Assembly: GCA_028818385.1 (NCBI GenBank)
Contig: JAPPNY010000133.1
Location: forward strand, 1-21,619
Length of the DNA stretch: 21,619 nt
Origin: Spirochaetaceae bacterium
GTDB taxonomy: Bacteria; Spirochaetota; Spirochaetia; SZUA-6; Bin103
Reading direction: 5' to 3'
How positions within the stretch are numbered: the stretch's first letter is position 1; each line of letters begins with the position of its first letter. Position numbers and translations under genes: made by a program. Below, one piece after another: positions 7,166-15,378 of the stretch. Under the pieces are notes generated by a model. The model was not told the DNA's origin and did not search any database. It saw nothing but the letters and a program-made list of their open reading frames with translations.

Positions 7166-8163
7166 GCGCACCCGCCTACCGGCCGCTGGCGGACACCCGC
7201 GTGCGCGCCGGCGGCCTTCGCGCGGGCAGCGGCCTGCCTTCGTTGCGCGAGCGGCTGGCGCGGGAGCGCAGCCTGCACCTGATGGTGCTGCCGTCGGTCG
7301 CGGTGGCCGCCGTCATCCACTACCTGGCGATGTACGGGCTGGTCATCGCCTTCAAGCGCTACGACATCTTTCAGGGCATCCTGGCCAGCCCCTGGGCATC
7401 ACACGGCGGGTTCGAGCACTTCATCGACTTCTTCCGCGCCCCCAACGCGTTCCGTGTGCTGCGCAACACGGTGGCCATCGCGCTGCTCAAGCTGACGTTC
7501 CTGTCGCTGCCGCCGATGATCCTGGCGATCCTGCTGAACGAGATCCGGGTCATGGCGTTCAAGCGCATCAGCCAGACCATCTCCTACCTCCCCCACTTCA
7601 TCTCCTGGGTCGTGATCGGCGGGATCATCTACGACCTGCTGAACCCGTCGCGCGGGCTGCTCAACAAGCTCCTGCTGGGCGCCGGGATCGTCGACGCACC
7701 GATCGACTTCATCTCCACCGATCTGTACTTCTGGCCCCTGATCGTCCTTTCTCATCTCTGGAAGGAGGTCGGCTGGGCGTCGATCCTCTATCTGGCGGTG
7801 ATCGCCACCATCGACCCCAACCTGTTCGAGGCCGCCGAGATCGACGGGGCCGGGCGCCGGGCGAAGATCAGGTGGATCACCTGGCCGCACCTGACGGGGA
7901 TCTTCATGATTCTGTTCATCCTGCACAGCGGCAAGATCATGTCCGGGTACGGAGACACCTTCGACCAGGTGTACGTGCTGGGCAACGTGAGCAACCGCGG
8001 CGTCTCCGACATCCTGGACACCTACGTGCTGCGGATCGGCCTGGAGAACCTGCGCTTTTCGTTCGCGACCGCCGTCAACCTGTTCAAGTCCGTGCTCAAC
8101 CTGGGACTGCTGCTGGCCGCCAACTATCTCAGCAAGCGGCTGACCGAGAAGTCGCTGTTCTGA
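7162..8163 (+). CDS. Carbohydrate ABC transporter permease, LplB type
   Basis: A 333-aa inner-membrane protein forming half of the channel for the sugar captured by the upstream binding protein. Six hydrophobic segments are seen at about 42-66, 95-125, 136-160, 187-216, 247-264 and 303-325. The EAA loop that docks on the ATPase subunit is EAAEIDGAGRRAKIRWITWP, starting near residue 222. The MYGLVIAFKRYDIFQGI stretch after the first segment is typical of the LplB group. The first 35 residues are an extra, Arg/Gly/Ala-rich cytoplasmic extension. The start is GTG at 7162 without a Shine-Dalgarno, overlapping the small ORF before it by four bases. It overlaps the next permease by one base. No ATP-binding gene is present here, so a shared MsmX/UgpC-like ATPase encoded elsewhere is likely. 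Confidence 0.93.
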   Translation: MSAPAYRPLADTRVRAGGLRAGSGLPSLRERLARERSLHLMVLPSVAVAAVIHYLAMYGLVIAFKRYDIFQGILASPWASHGGFEHFIDFFRAPNAFRVLRNTVAIALLKLTFLSLPPMILAILLNEIRVMAFKRISQTISYLPHFISWVVIGGIIYDLLNPSRGLLNKLLLGAGIVDAPIDFISTDLYFWPLIVLSHLWKEVGWASILYLAVIATIDPNLFEAAEIDGAGRRAKIRWITWPHLTGIFMILFILHSGKIMSGYGDTFDQVYVLGNVSNRGVSDILDTYVLRIGLENLRFSFATAVNLFKSVLNLGLLLAANYLSKRLTEKSLF

Positions 8164-9050
8164 TGGCCGGCCACGCACGCTCGGGCGTTCGGGGCGCCCG
8201 CAGCGACCGCGCGGGCGACGTGGCGATCTACGCGGCGCTCACCGCGTTCTGCCTTGCCGTCCTCTATCCGTTCTTCTATACCGTGATCAACTCGCTGAAC
8301 GCGAACCTGCCGTTCGGCCCGGCATTCCTCTGGCCGACCCGCTGGACGCTGACCAACTACCGCGTCGTGTTCCGGGACCCCAACCTGGCCGGCGCCTTCT
8401 CCGTGACCGTCGCCCGCACCCTGGTCGGGGTCGTGCTGGTCACCTGCAACTGCGCCATGGCCGGCTTCGCCCTGCGCAAGAAACGCCTGACGTTCCGGAA
8501 GCTCTACCTGGCGATCCTGCTGATTCCCGTGTTCTTCCAGGGCGGCCTGATCCCGACCTACCTCAACTACCGGCGCCTGGGGCTGCTGGACAGCTTCCTG
8601 GTGTTCATCATTCCGCAGCTCTTCGCCTTCTTCTACCTGGTCATCTTCATGTCCGGCTTCGACGACATCCCGGACTCGCTGGAGGAGTCCGCCAAGATGG
8701 ACGGCGCCGGCTACTTCAGGATCTTCGTGCGAATCTACCTGCCGCTGGCGTTGCCCATCCTGGCCACCATCTCCCTGTTCGAGGGGGTCGCGCAGTGGAA
8801 CTCCTGGTTCGACTCCGTGTACTTCACCAACTCGCCGGGGCTGATGACACTTCCCGCGCTGCTGGTCCGGGTGGTCAAGGGGGGAGAAGTCGAGGACTTC
8901 CTGCGCGACCCCGAGGCGTACCAGATGCAGAACCCCGACGGCATCAAGCTGGCGACGATGGTGGTGGCCGTGCTGCCGATCACCCTCGCCTATCCGTTCC
9001 TGCAGCGCTTCTTCATCAAGGGGCTCACACTGGGGTCGCTCAAGGGATAG
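8163..9050 (+). CDS. Carbohydrate ABC transporter permease, YtcP / MalG type
   Basis: A 295-aa inner-membrane partner of the preceding permease. Hydrophobic segments at about 19-44, 78-103, 113-133, 142-165, 196-215 and 262-283. The EAA loop reads EESAKMDGAGYFRIFVRIYLP from about residue 174, directly before the fifth segment. The PFFYTVINSLN start and the long loop after WNSWFDSVYF are typical of YtcP-group permeases. ATG at 8163 shares its A with the TGA of the previous gene (TGATG), a classic coupled junction; the open frame continues upstream, but that part is antisense-like shadow of the first permease. The sulfatase gene follows after 22 bp. Confidence 0.93.
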   Translation: MAGHARSGVRGARSDRAGDVAIYAALTAFCLAVLYPFFYTVINSLNANLPFGPAFLWPTRWTLTNYRVVFRDPNLAGAFSVTVARTLVGVVLVTCNCAMAGFALRKKRLTFRKLYLAILLIPVFFQGGLIPTYLNYRRLGLLDSFLVFIIPQLFAFFYLVIFMSGFDDIPDSLEESAKMDGAGYFRIFVRIYLPLALPILATISLFEGVAQWNSWFDSVYFTNSPGLMTLPALLVRVVKGGEVEDFLRDPEAYQMQNPDGIKLATMVVAVLPITLAYPFLQRFFIKGLTLGSLKG

Positions 9051-9072
9051 GCTGTCCACCGGAACCGCATCC

Positions 9073-10569
9073 ATGCCCACGAACATCCTGCTGATCATGG
9101 CCGACCAGCTCCGCGCCGACGCGCTGGCTTGCAACGGCAACCCCGTGATCGAAACGCCCAACCTGGACCGCCTGGCGCGCACCGGCGTCAACTGCACCGC
9201 CTGCTACACGCCGGCGCCGATCTGCGTCCCGGCGCGGGCGGCGCTGGCCACCGGCTGCTACCCGCACCGCTGCACGGGCACCAAGAACAACGAGGGCGCC
9301 ATCCTCCCCGGCTTCCCGCTGCTGCCGGCCGAGCTGGCCGCGGCCGGCTACCGCACCTACGCCACCGGCAAGCTGCACTACCTGCCGTACGCGCCGCCCG
9401 GGGAGCCGCGCGTCACGCACGGCTTCCAGGTGGCGGAGGTGGCCGAATCGGGCCGGGCGCTGGGCAAGTGGGATCCCGAGGGACGGCTGCGCGGCCTGGA
9501 GGACTACCTCGACTACCTGCACGAGGTCGGCTGGGGCGGCTACTCGCGCGCCAACGGCCTGGGCAACAACGACGTGTTCGCGTCGGCCAGCCAGATGCCG
9601 AGCGAGCACTACGTGGACGCCTGGGTCGCCACGCGAGCCATCCATCACCTGGACCGGCACCTGCAGGAGCACCGCGGCCGGCCGTTCTTCCTGTTCGCCT
9701 CGTTCCCCAAGCCGCACAGCGCCTTCGATCCGCCGCGGCCGTACGACGCGCGCTACGACCCGCGGCAGATGCCCGATCCGACCGGCAGCGTCGAGCTGCT
9801 GGCCGAGCGCGGCCTGACGGCGCTGGCCAGCCGGCCGGCGGAGTACGAGTGGAACAAGCTCTCCCCGGAGGCGAGGCGGACGATCAAGGCGCACTACTAC
9901 GGGCTGGTCACCTTCCAGGACCTGCAGGTCGGCCGGCTGCTGGACTTCCTGGAGCAGCGCGGCCTGCGCGAGGACACGCTGGTGGTGTTCACCGCCGACC
10001 ACGGCGAGATGCTCGGGGACTTCGGGCACTACTTCAAGGAGACCTTCTATGAGGGCTCGGCGCGCGTGCCGCTGATCGCCAGCCAGCCGGGGACGCTGCC
10101 GGAGGGCCGCCGCGAGGAGGGGCTGATCGGGCTGCACGACCTGATGCCGACTCTGCTGGCGGCGGCCGGCGAGCCGGTCCCGGCGGGGATCGACGGCGTC
10201 GACCTGTCGGCGATGCTGCGCGGCGGCGGGCCGGTGCGGGAGGCGCTGGTCGCCCAGTGCCACGACGCTCCCCGGCAGCAATACATGGTGCGCGACCGGC
10301 GCTGGAAGTACATCTACCACCAGGACGGCGCGGTCGAGGAGCTCTTCGACCTGGACGCCGACCCGCACGAGCTGTGCGACCTGTCCGGATCGGCGTCCGA
10401 GCCGGCCGCGTCCCGGCGGCGCTCGCTGCGCTCCTGGCTGATCGACTGGTGCCGCCGGCACGGCGACGAGGCGATGCTCGACGGCGACGACCTGGCCGCT
10501 GCCGACGCGCGGCCGCACTTCCGCCGGCCGCCCCCCGAGTACTCACCGTTCGGGCGCCGGTTCTATTGA
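9073..10569 (+). CDS. Sulfatase (formylglycine-dependent)
   Basis: A 498-aa sulfatase without a signal peptide, so probably acting on imported sulfated sugars in the cytoplasm. Seen: metal site Asp11-Gln12; signature CVPARAALATG with Cys51 as the residue to be converted to formylglycine (Ala replaces the more common Ser in CxPSR, which the family allows); GKLH with Lys100 and His102; KPH at 213-215; and TADHGEM with Asp309-His310. Its length is normal. It is not a close copy of the sulfatase at the left edge and probably has a different regioselectivity. No strong Shine-Dalgarno precedes the ATG, but the gene lies 22 bp after the permease and 12 bp before the next gene, so it is probably read from the same message. 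The target sulfate position cannot be read from the sequence. Confidence 0.95.
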   Translation: MPTNILLIMADQLRADALACNGNPVIETPNLDRLARTGVNCTACYTPAPICVPARAALATGCYPHRCTGTKNNEGAILPGFPLLPAELAAAGYRTYATGKLHYLPYAPPGEPRVTHGFQVAEVAESGRALGKWDPEGRLRGLEDYLDYLHEVGWGGYSRANGLGNNDVFASASQMPSEHYVDAWVATRAIHHLDRHLQEHRGRPFFLFASFPKPHSAFDPPRPYDARYDPRQMPDPTGSVELLAERGLTALASRPAEYEWNKLSPEARRTIKAHYYGLVTFQDLQVGRLLDFLEQRGLREDTLVVFTADHGEMLGDFGHYFKETFYEGSARVPLIASQPGTLPEGRREEGLIGLHDLMPTLLAAAGEPVPAGIDGVDLSAMLRGGGPVREALVAQCHDAPRQQYMVRDRRWKYIYHQDGAVEELFDLDADPHELCDLSGSASEPAASRRRSLRSWLIDWCRRHGDEAMLDGDDLAAADARPHFRRPPPEYSPFGRRFY

Positions 10570-10581
10570 GGAGAATCCCCC

Positions 10582-11679
10582 ATGACAGAGCATGCCGTCG
10601 TCTACCACGACCCGGGGTTCTGGGCGGCGACGCCCGCCAACAACGGCGGCAACGGCCCCACGTGGCAGTGGGGCGACGAGCTGCTGATCGGCTTCACGCG
10701 CGGCACGTTCCTGCAGGCCGAGAAGGGCCATCAGTGCACGTACGACCAGCCGTTCGAGTCGCACCTGGCGCGCAGCACCGACGGCGGCGCGTCGTGGACG
10801 ACCTGGCAGCCGGCCGGCTTCGCGGGGAACCTGAACCCGGCGGAGGCGCAGCCGCTCACGAGCGGGCTCGACTTCTCGGGCCAGGGGTTCGTGCTCCGCG
10901 CCGAGGGCGCCGGCTACCACGGCAACCGCGCGGCACGCTGGTCCCACTCGGAAGACCGGGGCGCATCCTGGCATGGGCCGCACGCGTTCACGGGCCTGCT
11001 CGACCACCCCGAGCTCGCCGTCAAGGAGTTCACGGCGCGCACCGCCTACATCGTCGACGGCCCGCGCGAGCTGTCGCTGTTCCTGACGGTGCGGCGCCGC
11101 AAGGAGCCGCACGAGCTGGGTATCTCGCTGCAGGAGAAGACCTTCCTGGCGCGCACCGACGACGGCGGCCTCAGCTTCCGCTTCGTCGCCTGGGCGGTGC
11201 CGTGGGAGGACCCCTACCGGGCGGCGATGCCGGCCGCGGTGCGCCTGTCCGCCACCCGCCTGCTCGTGGCGGTGCGCCGCAAGTCGGAGAAGCACAACTG
11301 GATCGACTGCTTCGCTTCCGAAGACGACGGCGCCACCTGGTCGTTCCTGTCGGAGATCACCCGCACCGAGGTTGCGAACGAGTGGAACGGCAACCCGCCG
11401 GCCCTGGTCCGCATGAGCGACGGCCGGCTGTGCGCCGTCTACGGCAACCGCACCGACCGGCAGATGCAGGCCCGCTACAGCCCCGACGGCGGGGCGCGCT
11501 GGAGCGCTCCGCACGTGCTCCGCGACGACTTCCGGTCGGCCAACGGCTTCCCCGACCTGGGCTACCCCAGGCTGTTCCAGCGCAGCGACGGCCGGCTGGT
11601 GACCACCTACTTCTGGTGCACGACCGAGCGGCCGCAGACCCACATCGCGGCCACGATCTTCAACCCACCCGATCGATAG
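10582..11679 (+). CDS. Sialidase-fold (BNR / Asp-box) glycoside hydrolase
   Basis: A 365-aa protein with a predicted six-bladed propeller. Asp-box motifs (S/T-x-D-x-G-x-x-W/F) are seen near residues 65-73, 123-131, 192-199, 246-254 and 300-308 (STDGGASW, SEDRGASW, TDDGGLSF, SEDDGATW, SPDGGARW). It belongs to the sialidase superfamily; an exo-acting glycosidase on a terminal acidic sugar is plausible. However, the N-terminal F/Y-R-I-P motif of true sialidases is not obvious, so the substrate is open, and other activities occur in this superfamily. No signal peptide. A GAGGAG ribosome-binding site lies 9 nt before the ATG. It lies between a sulfatase and a propeller glycosidase, 12 and 10 bp away, so these three genes surely share a transcript. 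Confidence 0.85.
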   Translation: MTEHAVVYHDPGFWAATPANNGGNGPTWQWGDELLIGFTRGTFLQAEKGHQCTYDQPFESHLARSTDGGASWTTWQPAGFAGNLNPAEAQPLTSGLDFSGQGFVLRAEGAGYHGNRAARWSHSEDRGASWHGPHAFTGLLDHPELAVKEFTARTAYIVDGPRELSLFLTVRRRKEPHELGISLQEKTFLARTDDGGLSFRFVAWAVPWEDPYRAAMPAAVRLSATRLLVAVRRKSEKHNWIDCFASEDDGATWSFLSEITRTEVANEWNGNPPALVRMSDGRLCAVYGNRTDRQMQARYSPDGGARWSAPHVLRDDFRSANGFPDLGYPRLFQRSDGRLVTTYFWCTTERPQTHIAATIFNPPDR

Positions 11680-11689
11680 GAGGCAGACC

Positions 11690-13135
11690 ATGCTGGATGT
11701 CGGCAATCGCAAGCAGCTCTTCATCGACCGTCGCTTCATCGACGCGGCCCGGGATGTCGAGCTGACCGTCAACCCGCCGGTCAAGCTGCCCGGACCGGTG
11801 CTGACCTCCGAGCATCCGTGGGAAGCGTTCTCCATCGGCTGGAGCTGCGTCCTGGAGGACGACGGCCTGTTCAAGCTCTGGTACGCCGCCTCCGACTCCG
11901 ACCAGTGGTCCGGCGGCCGGTGGCACCTGTGCTACGCGACGTCCGCGGACGGGCGCACGTGGGAGAAGCCGGAGCTGGGGCTGGTCGAGTACGGCGGGTC
12001 GAAGCGCAACAACATCGTGCTGGCCGACTGCAAGCTCGCCGACGTCTTCATCGATCCCAACGGCGGGAAGGCCGGCCGCTACAAGCTGGTCGAGCAGGTG
12101 CTGGGCCAGGGCATACGCATCGGCACCTCCGCGGACGGGCTCACCTGGGACCTGCCGGACCGGCTGGTGTGCACCCTGAAGCCGGACACGCCCAAGCAGG
12201 TGTACTGGGATGCCCGCATCGGCCGCTACGTCGCCTGGCTGAAGCTGATGGTCGCCGACGACGGCGCGCCGATGTTTCCGTTCGTCGACCCGGTCGACAG
12301 CGACCCGCCCGTGATCGCGCCCCGCCTCCTGCGCCCCGGGCGCTCGATCGGCCGCATCGAGGTGGACGACCTGACCGCGCCGTGGCCGGAAGAGAACATC
12401 CGCACGGTGCTGGCCGCAGACGAGCACGACCCGCCCGACTCCGACATCTACCACCACGACGTGCTGCCTTACGCCGAGGCCGAGGACGCCTACTTCATGT
12501 TCCCGATGACCTACCAGCACTTCGGCGAGGGCGAGACCACGGTGCGCAACGACGGGCTGAACGATGCGCAGTTCGCCGCCAGCCGCGACAGCATCCACTG
12601 GATGCGCTACGACCGGCGGCCCTACGTCGGCCGCGGCCTGCCCGGCACCTTCGACGGCGGCACCATTCACGCATCGCCCGCCCATCTGCGCCGCGGCGAC
12701 CGGTTCTTGCAGATGTACACCGGCAGCCCCTGGACGCACGGCGGCTTTCGCACCCTCGGCGACGAGGAGCGGCACGGGCGCGGCTACGGCAACGGTCTTG
12801 GCCTGGTGGAGCAGCGCCTGGATGGCTTCGTGTCGGCCGACGCCGCCTACACCGGCGGCACGCTCACCACGCCGCCGCTCCGCTTCGCCGGCGAGAGGCT
12901 GGAGCTGAACATCGACGTCGCCGCCATGGGACAGGCGCAGGTCGAGGTCCGGGACGAGGCCGGCCGCCCGCTCCCCGGGTTCGAGCTGTCAGGCTGCCGC
13001 CGCGTGATGGTCAACGACGTGCGCCACGCCGTGAGCTGGGACGGCTCCCCCTCTCTCGGCAGCCACGCCGGCCGGCGGATTCGCCTGCACTTCGACATGC
13101 GTTCGGCCAAGCTCTACGCCTTCCAGTTCCGCTGA
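11690..13135 (+). CDS. Putative glycosidase, beta-propeller plus C-terminal beta domain (paralog A)
   Basis: A 481-aa protein of an uncharacterised group resembling five-bladed-propeller glycosidases (GH32/43/130-like). Seen: LFIDRRFID at 10-18, followed by repeated blades with WYA..., CYATSADGRTWEKPELGLVEY (about 81-102), and a second ...SRDSIHWMRYDRRPY blade near 298-312. A C-terminal domain of about 105 aa starts at RLDGFVSADAAYTGG and ends MRSAKLYAFQF. The same architecture recurs in three other genes of the window; the one at 15379 is closest, with long stretches of identity. No catalytic residues can be assigned with certainty, and no signal peptide is present. A GGAGG site lies 7 nt before the ATG. 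The gene ends the plus-strand run and meets the dehydrogenase gene tail to tail, 15 bp apart. Confidence 0.85.
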   Translation: MLDVGNRKQLFIDRRFIDAARDVELTVNPPVKLPGPVLTSEHPWEAFSIGWSCVLEDDGLFKLWYAASDSDQWSGGRWHLCYATSADGRTWEKPELGLVEYGGSKRNNIVLADCKLADVFIDPNGGKAGRYKLVEQVLGQGIRIGTSADGLTWDLPDRLVCTLKPDTPKQVYWDARIGRYVAWLKLMVADDGAPMFPFVDPVDSDPPVIAPRLLRPGRSIGRIEVDDLTAPWPEENIRTVLAADEHDPPDSDIYHHDVLPYAEAEDAYFMFPMTYQHFGEGETTVRNDGLNDAQFAASRDSIHWMRYDRRPYVGRGLPGTFDGGTIHASPAHLRRGDRFLQMYTGSPWTHGGFRTLGDEERHGRGYGNGLGLVEQRLDGFVSADAAYTGGTLTTPPLRFAGERLELNIDVAAMGQAQVEVRDEAGRPLPGFELSGCRRVMVNDVRHAVSWDGSPSLGSHAGRRIRLHFDMRSAKLYAFQFR

Positions 13136-13150
13136 TCCGGACCGGCCGCC

Positions 13151-14116
13151 TCAGGTGCCCTGCGGCAGGTAGCACACCTTCAGCGCCTGCTTGGCGAGCA
13201 GGAGCTGCACGCCCTCGTCGTAGCGCTCGAAGGGCAGGCGGGCGCCGATCAGCACCTCGGTGTTGAGCTCCTTCGCGGCCCACAGCCCGGTCACGTAGGA
13301 AGCGTCAGGCGCCTCCGGCGCCACTCGCGAGGCGATGCCCGTGCGGTTGCGCCAGTGGCGGGTCGTGTAGATCGCCTCTCCGTGGATCACCCCGAACGGC
13401 GACACCGGGCCGTCGACGGTGTGGTCGAGCGCCACCTGCATGCCCGCGGCCGCGCCGGTGCAGTCGATGCTGGCTTCCAGCGGCTCCCGCTCCAGCTCCA
13501 CCGGCGGCGTGCCCGGTTCGACGCGCACCACCTGGTCCGCGCCCAGCGTGCCGGCAAGCTCCAGCCGCTCCGGCACCACGTCGATCGCCACCACGGCCCC
13601 GGCGCCCTGGGCCCGCACCATCTGCAGCGCGATGATGCCGGCCGGCCCCAGGCCGACGATGCCCACCCGCTTGCCGGCCACGTCGCCGAGTGCGTGCACG
13701 TAGGGGGACATGTGGAAGGCCATCTCCATCGACGCCGCCGCCTCGTACGAGGTGTTGTCCGGGATGCGGACGACCATGTCCGCCGGCCGCGCGATGAGCT
13801 CGCTGTAGAACCCGGGGTTGCTCTCGCCGCCCGCCTTCAGGGTGGCCACGCGGTCCCCGATCTGCAGCGAAGTGACGCCCTCGCCTACCGCCTCGACCCG
13901 GCCCGACACCTCGTGCCCGGGGTAGCCCACCGGGATCGGGTACTTGGGGTGGCCCGGCCGCTCGAAGATGTCGACGCCGCGGAACAGCGTGGTGTCCCAG
14001 TGCGGACACGTCACGCAGGCCTGCACGGCGATCAGCACCTCGCCCGGCCCCGCCTGGGGCTCCGGCGTGTCGACGATACGGAACCGGCCCGGCTCCGTGA
14101 TTTGAATCGCTCTCAT
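13151..14116 (-). CDS. Zinc-type medium-chain alcohol/polyol dehydrogenase
   Basis: A 321-aa dehydrogenase that would oxidise a sugar or alcohol with NAD in the cytoplasm. Seen: candidate zinc ligands Cys37 (in ACVTCPHWD) and Gly67-His68-Glu69 (GHE); a Rossmann fold with GLGPAG in the middle; and an acidic residue at the end of the second strand (AIDVVPERL), which favours NAD over NADP. The lobe with four cysteines that binds structural zinc in classical members is missing, so this is the shorter kind. The frame is open further upstream, but the start is placed at ATG 14116, where the reading begins MRAIQITEPG as expected, 9 nt after a TATCAT box. Convergent with paralog A. The substrate is unknown; its place in the cluster suggests a sugar released by the hydrolases. 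Confidence 0.9.
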   Translation of the reverse strand: MRAIQITEPGRFRIVDTPEPQAGPGEVLIAVQACVTCPHWDTTLFRGVDIFERPGHPKYPIPVGYPGHEVSGRVEAVGEGVTSLQIGDRVATLKAGGESNPGFYSELIARPADMVVRIPDNTSYEAAASMEMAFHMSPYVHALGDVAGKRVGIVGLGPAGIIALQMVRAQGAGAVVAIDVVPERLELAGTLGADQVVRVEPGTPPVELEREPLEASIDCTGAAAGMQVALDHTVDGPVSPFGVIHGEAIYTTRHWRNRTGIASRVAPEAPDASYVTGLWAAKELNTEVLIGARLPFERYDEGVQLLLAKQALKVCYLPQGT

Positions 14117-14125
14117 GGCCCGCCC

Positions 14126-14157
14126 ATGATACGACTTCCACCGCCGCCCATCAGCGC
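14126..14157 (-). repeat. 32-bp direct repeat, copy 1, carrying the dehydrogenase promoter
   Basis: Identical at 31 of 32 positions to 15334-15365 (mismatch at the C/T within CCGCC/CCGCT). Read on the minus strand it ends in TATCAT (14131-14126), five of six matches to a -10 box, which stops exactly 9 nt before the ATG at 14116. A CTGATG hexamer lies 18 nt upstream as a weak -35. It occupies most of the 53-bp gap between the ATPase stop and the dehydrogenase start. Confidence 0.75.
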
Positions 14158-14169
14158 ATCGGCACGCTG

Positions 14170-15324
14170 CTAATCCGGCGGTAGAACGCCGCCGTGACCA
14201 GGTGGAGCACAGTCGAGCACGTAGGTCGTCAGCGACGGGATGCCGACGCTCCAGACGACCGGCGACAGTTGGCCCGGCGGGCTCCAGATGTACCCCAACA
14301 GGTTCAGCTCCTCGCGCGCAGCCAGCCGAGCCGCGGCGTCGGCGCCGGTCGTGGCGAGCGCGGCGTCGAGCGCGTGGTCGGACGCCGTGGGGGCAGCCGC
14401 AAACAGCCGTGCCGTCGCCACCGCCGCGGACAGCAGGCCGCGGGCCTCCAGTTCCCGATAGCGGTCCTGGTAGTAGTCCGCGATCCTGGTGGCCACCTCG
14501 GGCCGCGCCGCGTCGGCGTGAGCGACGGTCAGCCGGGCTGCGCCCGTGGCCAGGCGCCGGTCCCACAGCGCCTCGCCCCAGAGTTGGATGAAGTACGGAT
14601 AGCGCTGGCTGCGCTCCACGACCGCGTCGAGGGCTCCCGCGTCGATGGCCACGCCGTGCGCATCCAGCGGCTCGACCAGGGCGGCGCGCGTGGCGGCGTC
14701 GCTGAGCAGGCCGATGCCCAGGCGCCCCTTGCCCAGGCGGCTCCAGAAGGACGCGTTCATGGTGCTCAGGTGCGCCGGCAGACCCGGCGTGCCGGCAAGC
14801 ACCAGAAGGAACGGCGCGTTGGCGCGCACGTCCTGGCTGACGTTCAGCAGCAGCTCGCCGACCTCACGATCGAGCGTGTGCGCTTCGTCGACCAGAACGA
14901 CGAGGGGGCTCTTGCGGCACCGCGAGGTCAGCCGCTCGGTCAGGTCGTGCACCGACGGAGTCGGCGCCGGCCACTCGGCCTGGCCGACGCCCGCGACGCC
15001 GAGCTTCCTGGGCAGGATCTTCCTGATGATCGTCGCCGGCAACAACGCGTCGGCCAGCGCCTGCCCGGTCCGGGTCCGGCTCGGCGACAGGCGCGCGACA
15101 TCGATCCGGCCGGCTTCGCGGCAGGCGCCCTCGAACCAGTTGAGCAGCACCGTCTTGCCGTTGCCGCGCGGCCCCATCAGCGCCACGTCGTGCGGGGGAG
15201 CGTCGCCGCCAAGCAGGTCCGCCAGACACTGTCCGAGCACCGCCTGTTCGCGCTCGCGACCGGTCAGCGCCGGCGGAGCCGCACCCGTCCCCGGAGTGAA
15301 CAGGCGGTGCGCCGTCGCCTTCAT
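14170..15324 (-). CDS. AAA ATPase of unknown role
   Basis: A 384-aa P-loop ATPase. Seen: Walker A GPRGNGKT (51-58), Walker B PLVVLVDEAH with Asp146-Glu147, a sensor-1-like strand ending FLLVLAGTPGL near 170, and a helical C-terminal half that may hold a winged helix. It resembles the stand-alone ORC/STAND-like ATPases often found without partners in bacterial genomes. It is not an ABC ATPase (no LSGGQ signature), so it cannot power the transporter here. It is bracketed by two copies of a 32-bp repeat, and each copy provides a TATCAT box 9 nt before a start codon (this gene and the dehydrogenase). This suggests the gene arrived as a unit. The ATG at 15324 is chosen from this spacing; a longer open frame upstream lacks support. 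Its function is unknown. Confidence 0.85.
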   Translation of the reverse strand: MKATAHRLFTPGTGAAPPALTGREREQAVLGQCLADLLGGDAPPHDVALMGPRGNGKTVLLNWFEGACREAGRIDVARLSPSRTRTGQALADALLPATIIRKILPRKLGVAGVGQAEWPAPTPSVHDLTERLTSRCRKSPLVVLVDEAHTLDREVGELLLNVSQDVRANAPFLLVLAGTPGLPAHLSTMNASFWSRLGKGRLGIGLLSDAATRAALVEPLDAHGVAIDAGALDAVVERSQRYPYFIQLWGEALWDRRLATGAARLTVAHADAARPEVATRIADYYQDRYRELEARGLLSAAVATARLFAAAPTASDHALDAALATTGADAAARLAAREELNLLGYIWSPPGQLSPVVWSVGIPSLTTYVLDCAPPGHGGVLPPD

Positions 15325-15333
15325 GACGCACGT

Positions 15334-15365
15334 ATGATACGACTTCCACCGCCGCTCATCAGCGC
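15334..15365 (-). repeat. 32-bp direct repeat, copy 2, carrying the ATPase promoter
   Basis: Second copy of the repeat at 14126-14157, 1208 bp away, with one mismatch. On the minus strand its TATCAT (15339-15334) stops exactly 9 nt before the ATPase ATG at 15324. It also fills most of the 54-bp divergent gap to the propeller gene at 15379, whose own ribosome-binding site (GGGAGGA) lies just outside it. Confidence 0.75.
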
Positions 15366-15378
15366 GCGGGAGGAACCC

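Noticed and set aside
9040..10518. 492-codon minus-strand open frame opposite the second sulfatase
   Set aside because: Shadow frame; all sulfatase motifs are in the plus frame and this one resembles no family.
13136..13150. Bidirectional terminator between paralog A and the dehydrogenase
   Set aside because: The 15-bp gap holds only short GC-rich matches without a stable stem or T-run.
14170..15324. AAA ATPase as the missing energy subunit of the sugar transporter
   Set aside because: No ABC signature motif, and opposite orientation far from the permeases; the fold type differs.
14194..15378. In-frame upstream extension of the paralog B gene
   Set aside because: It lies antisense to the ATPase, which has Walker motifs; the paralog and the ribosome-binding site place the start at 15379.
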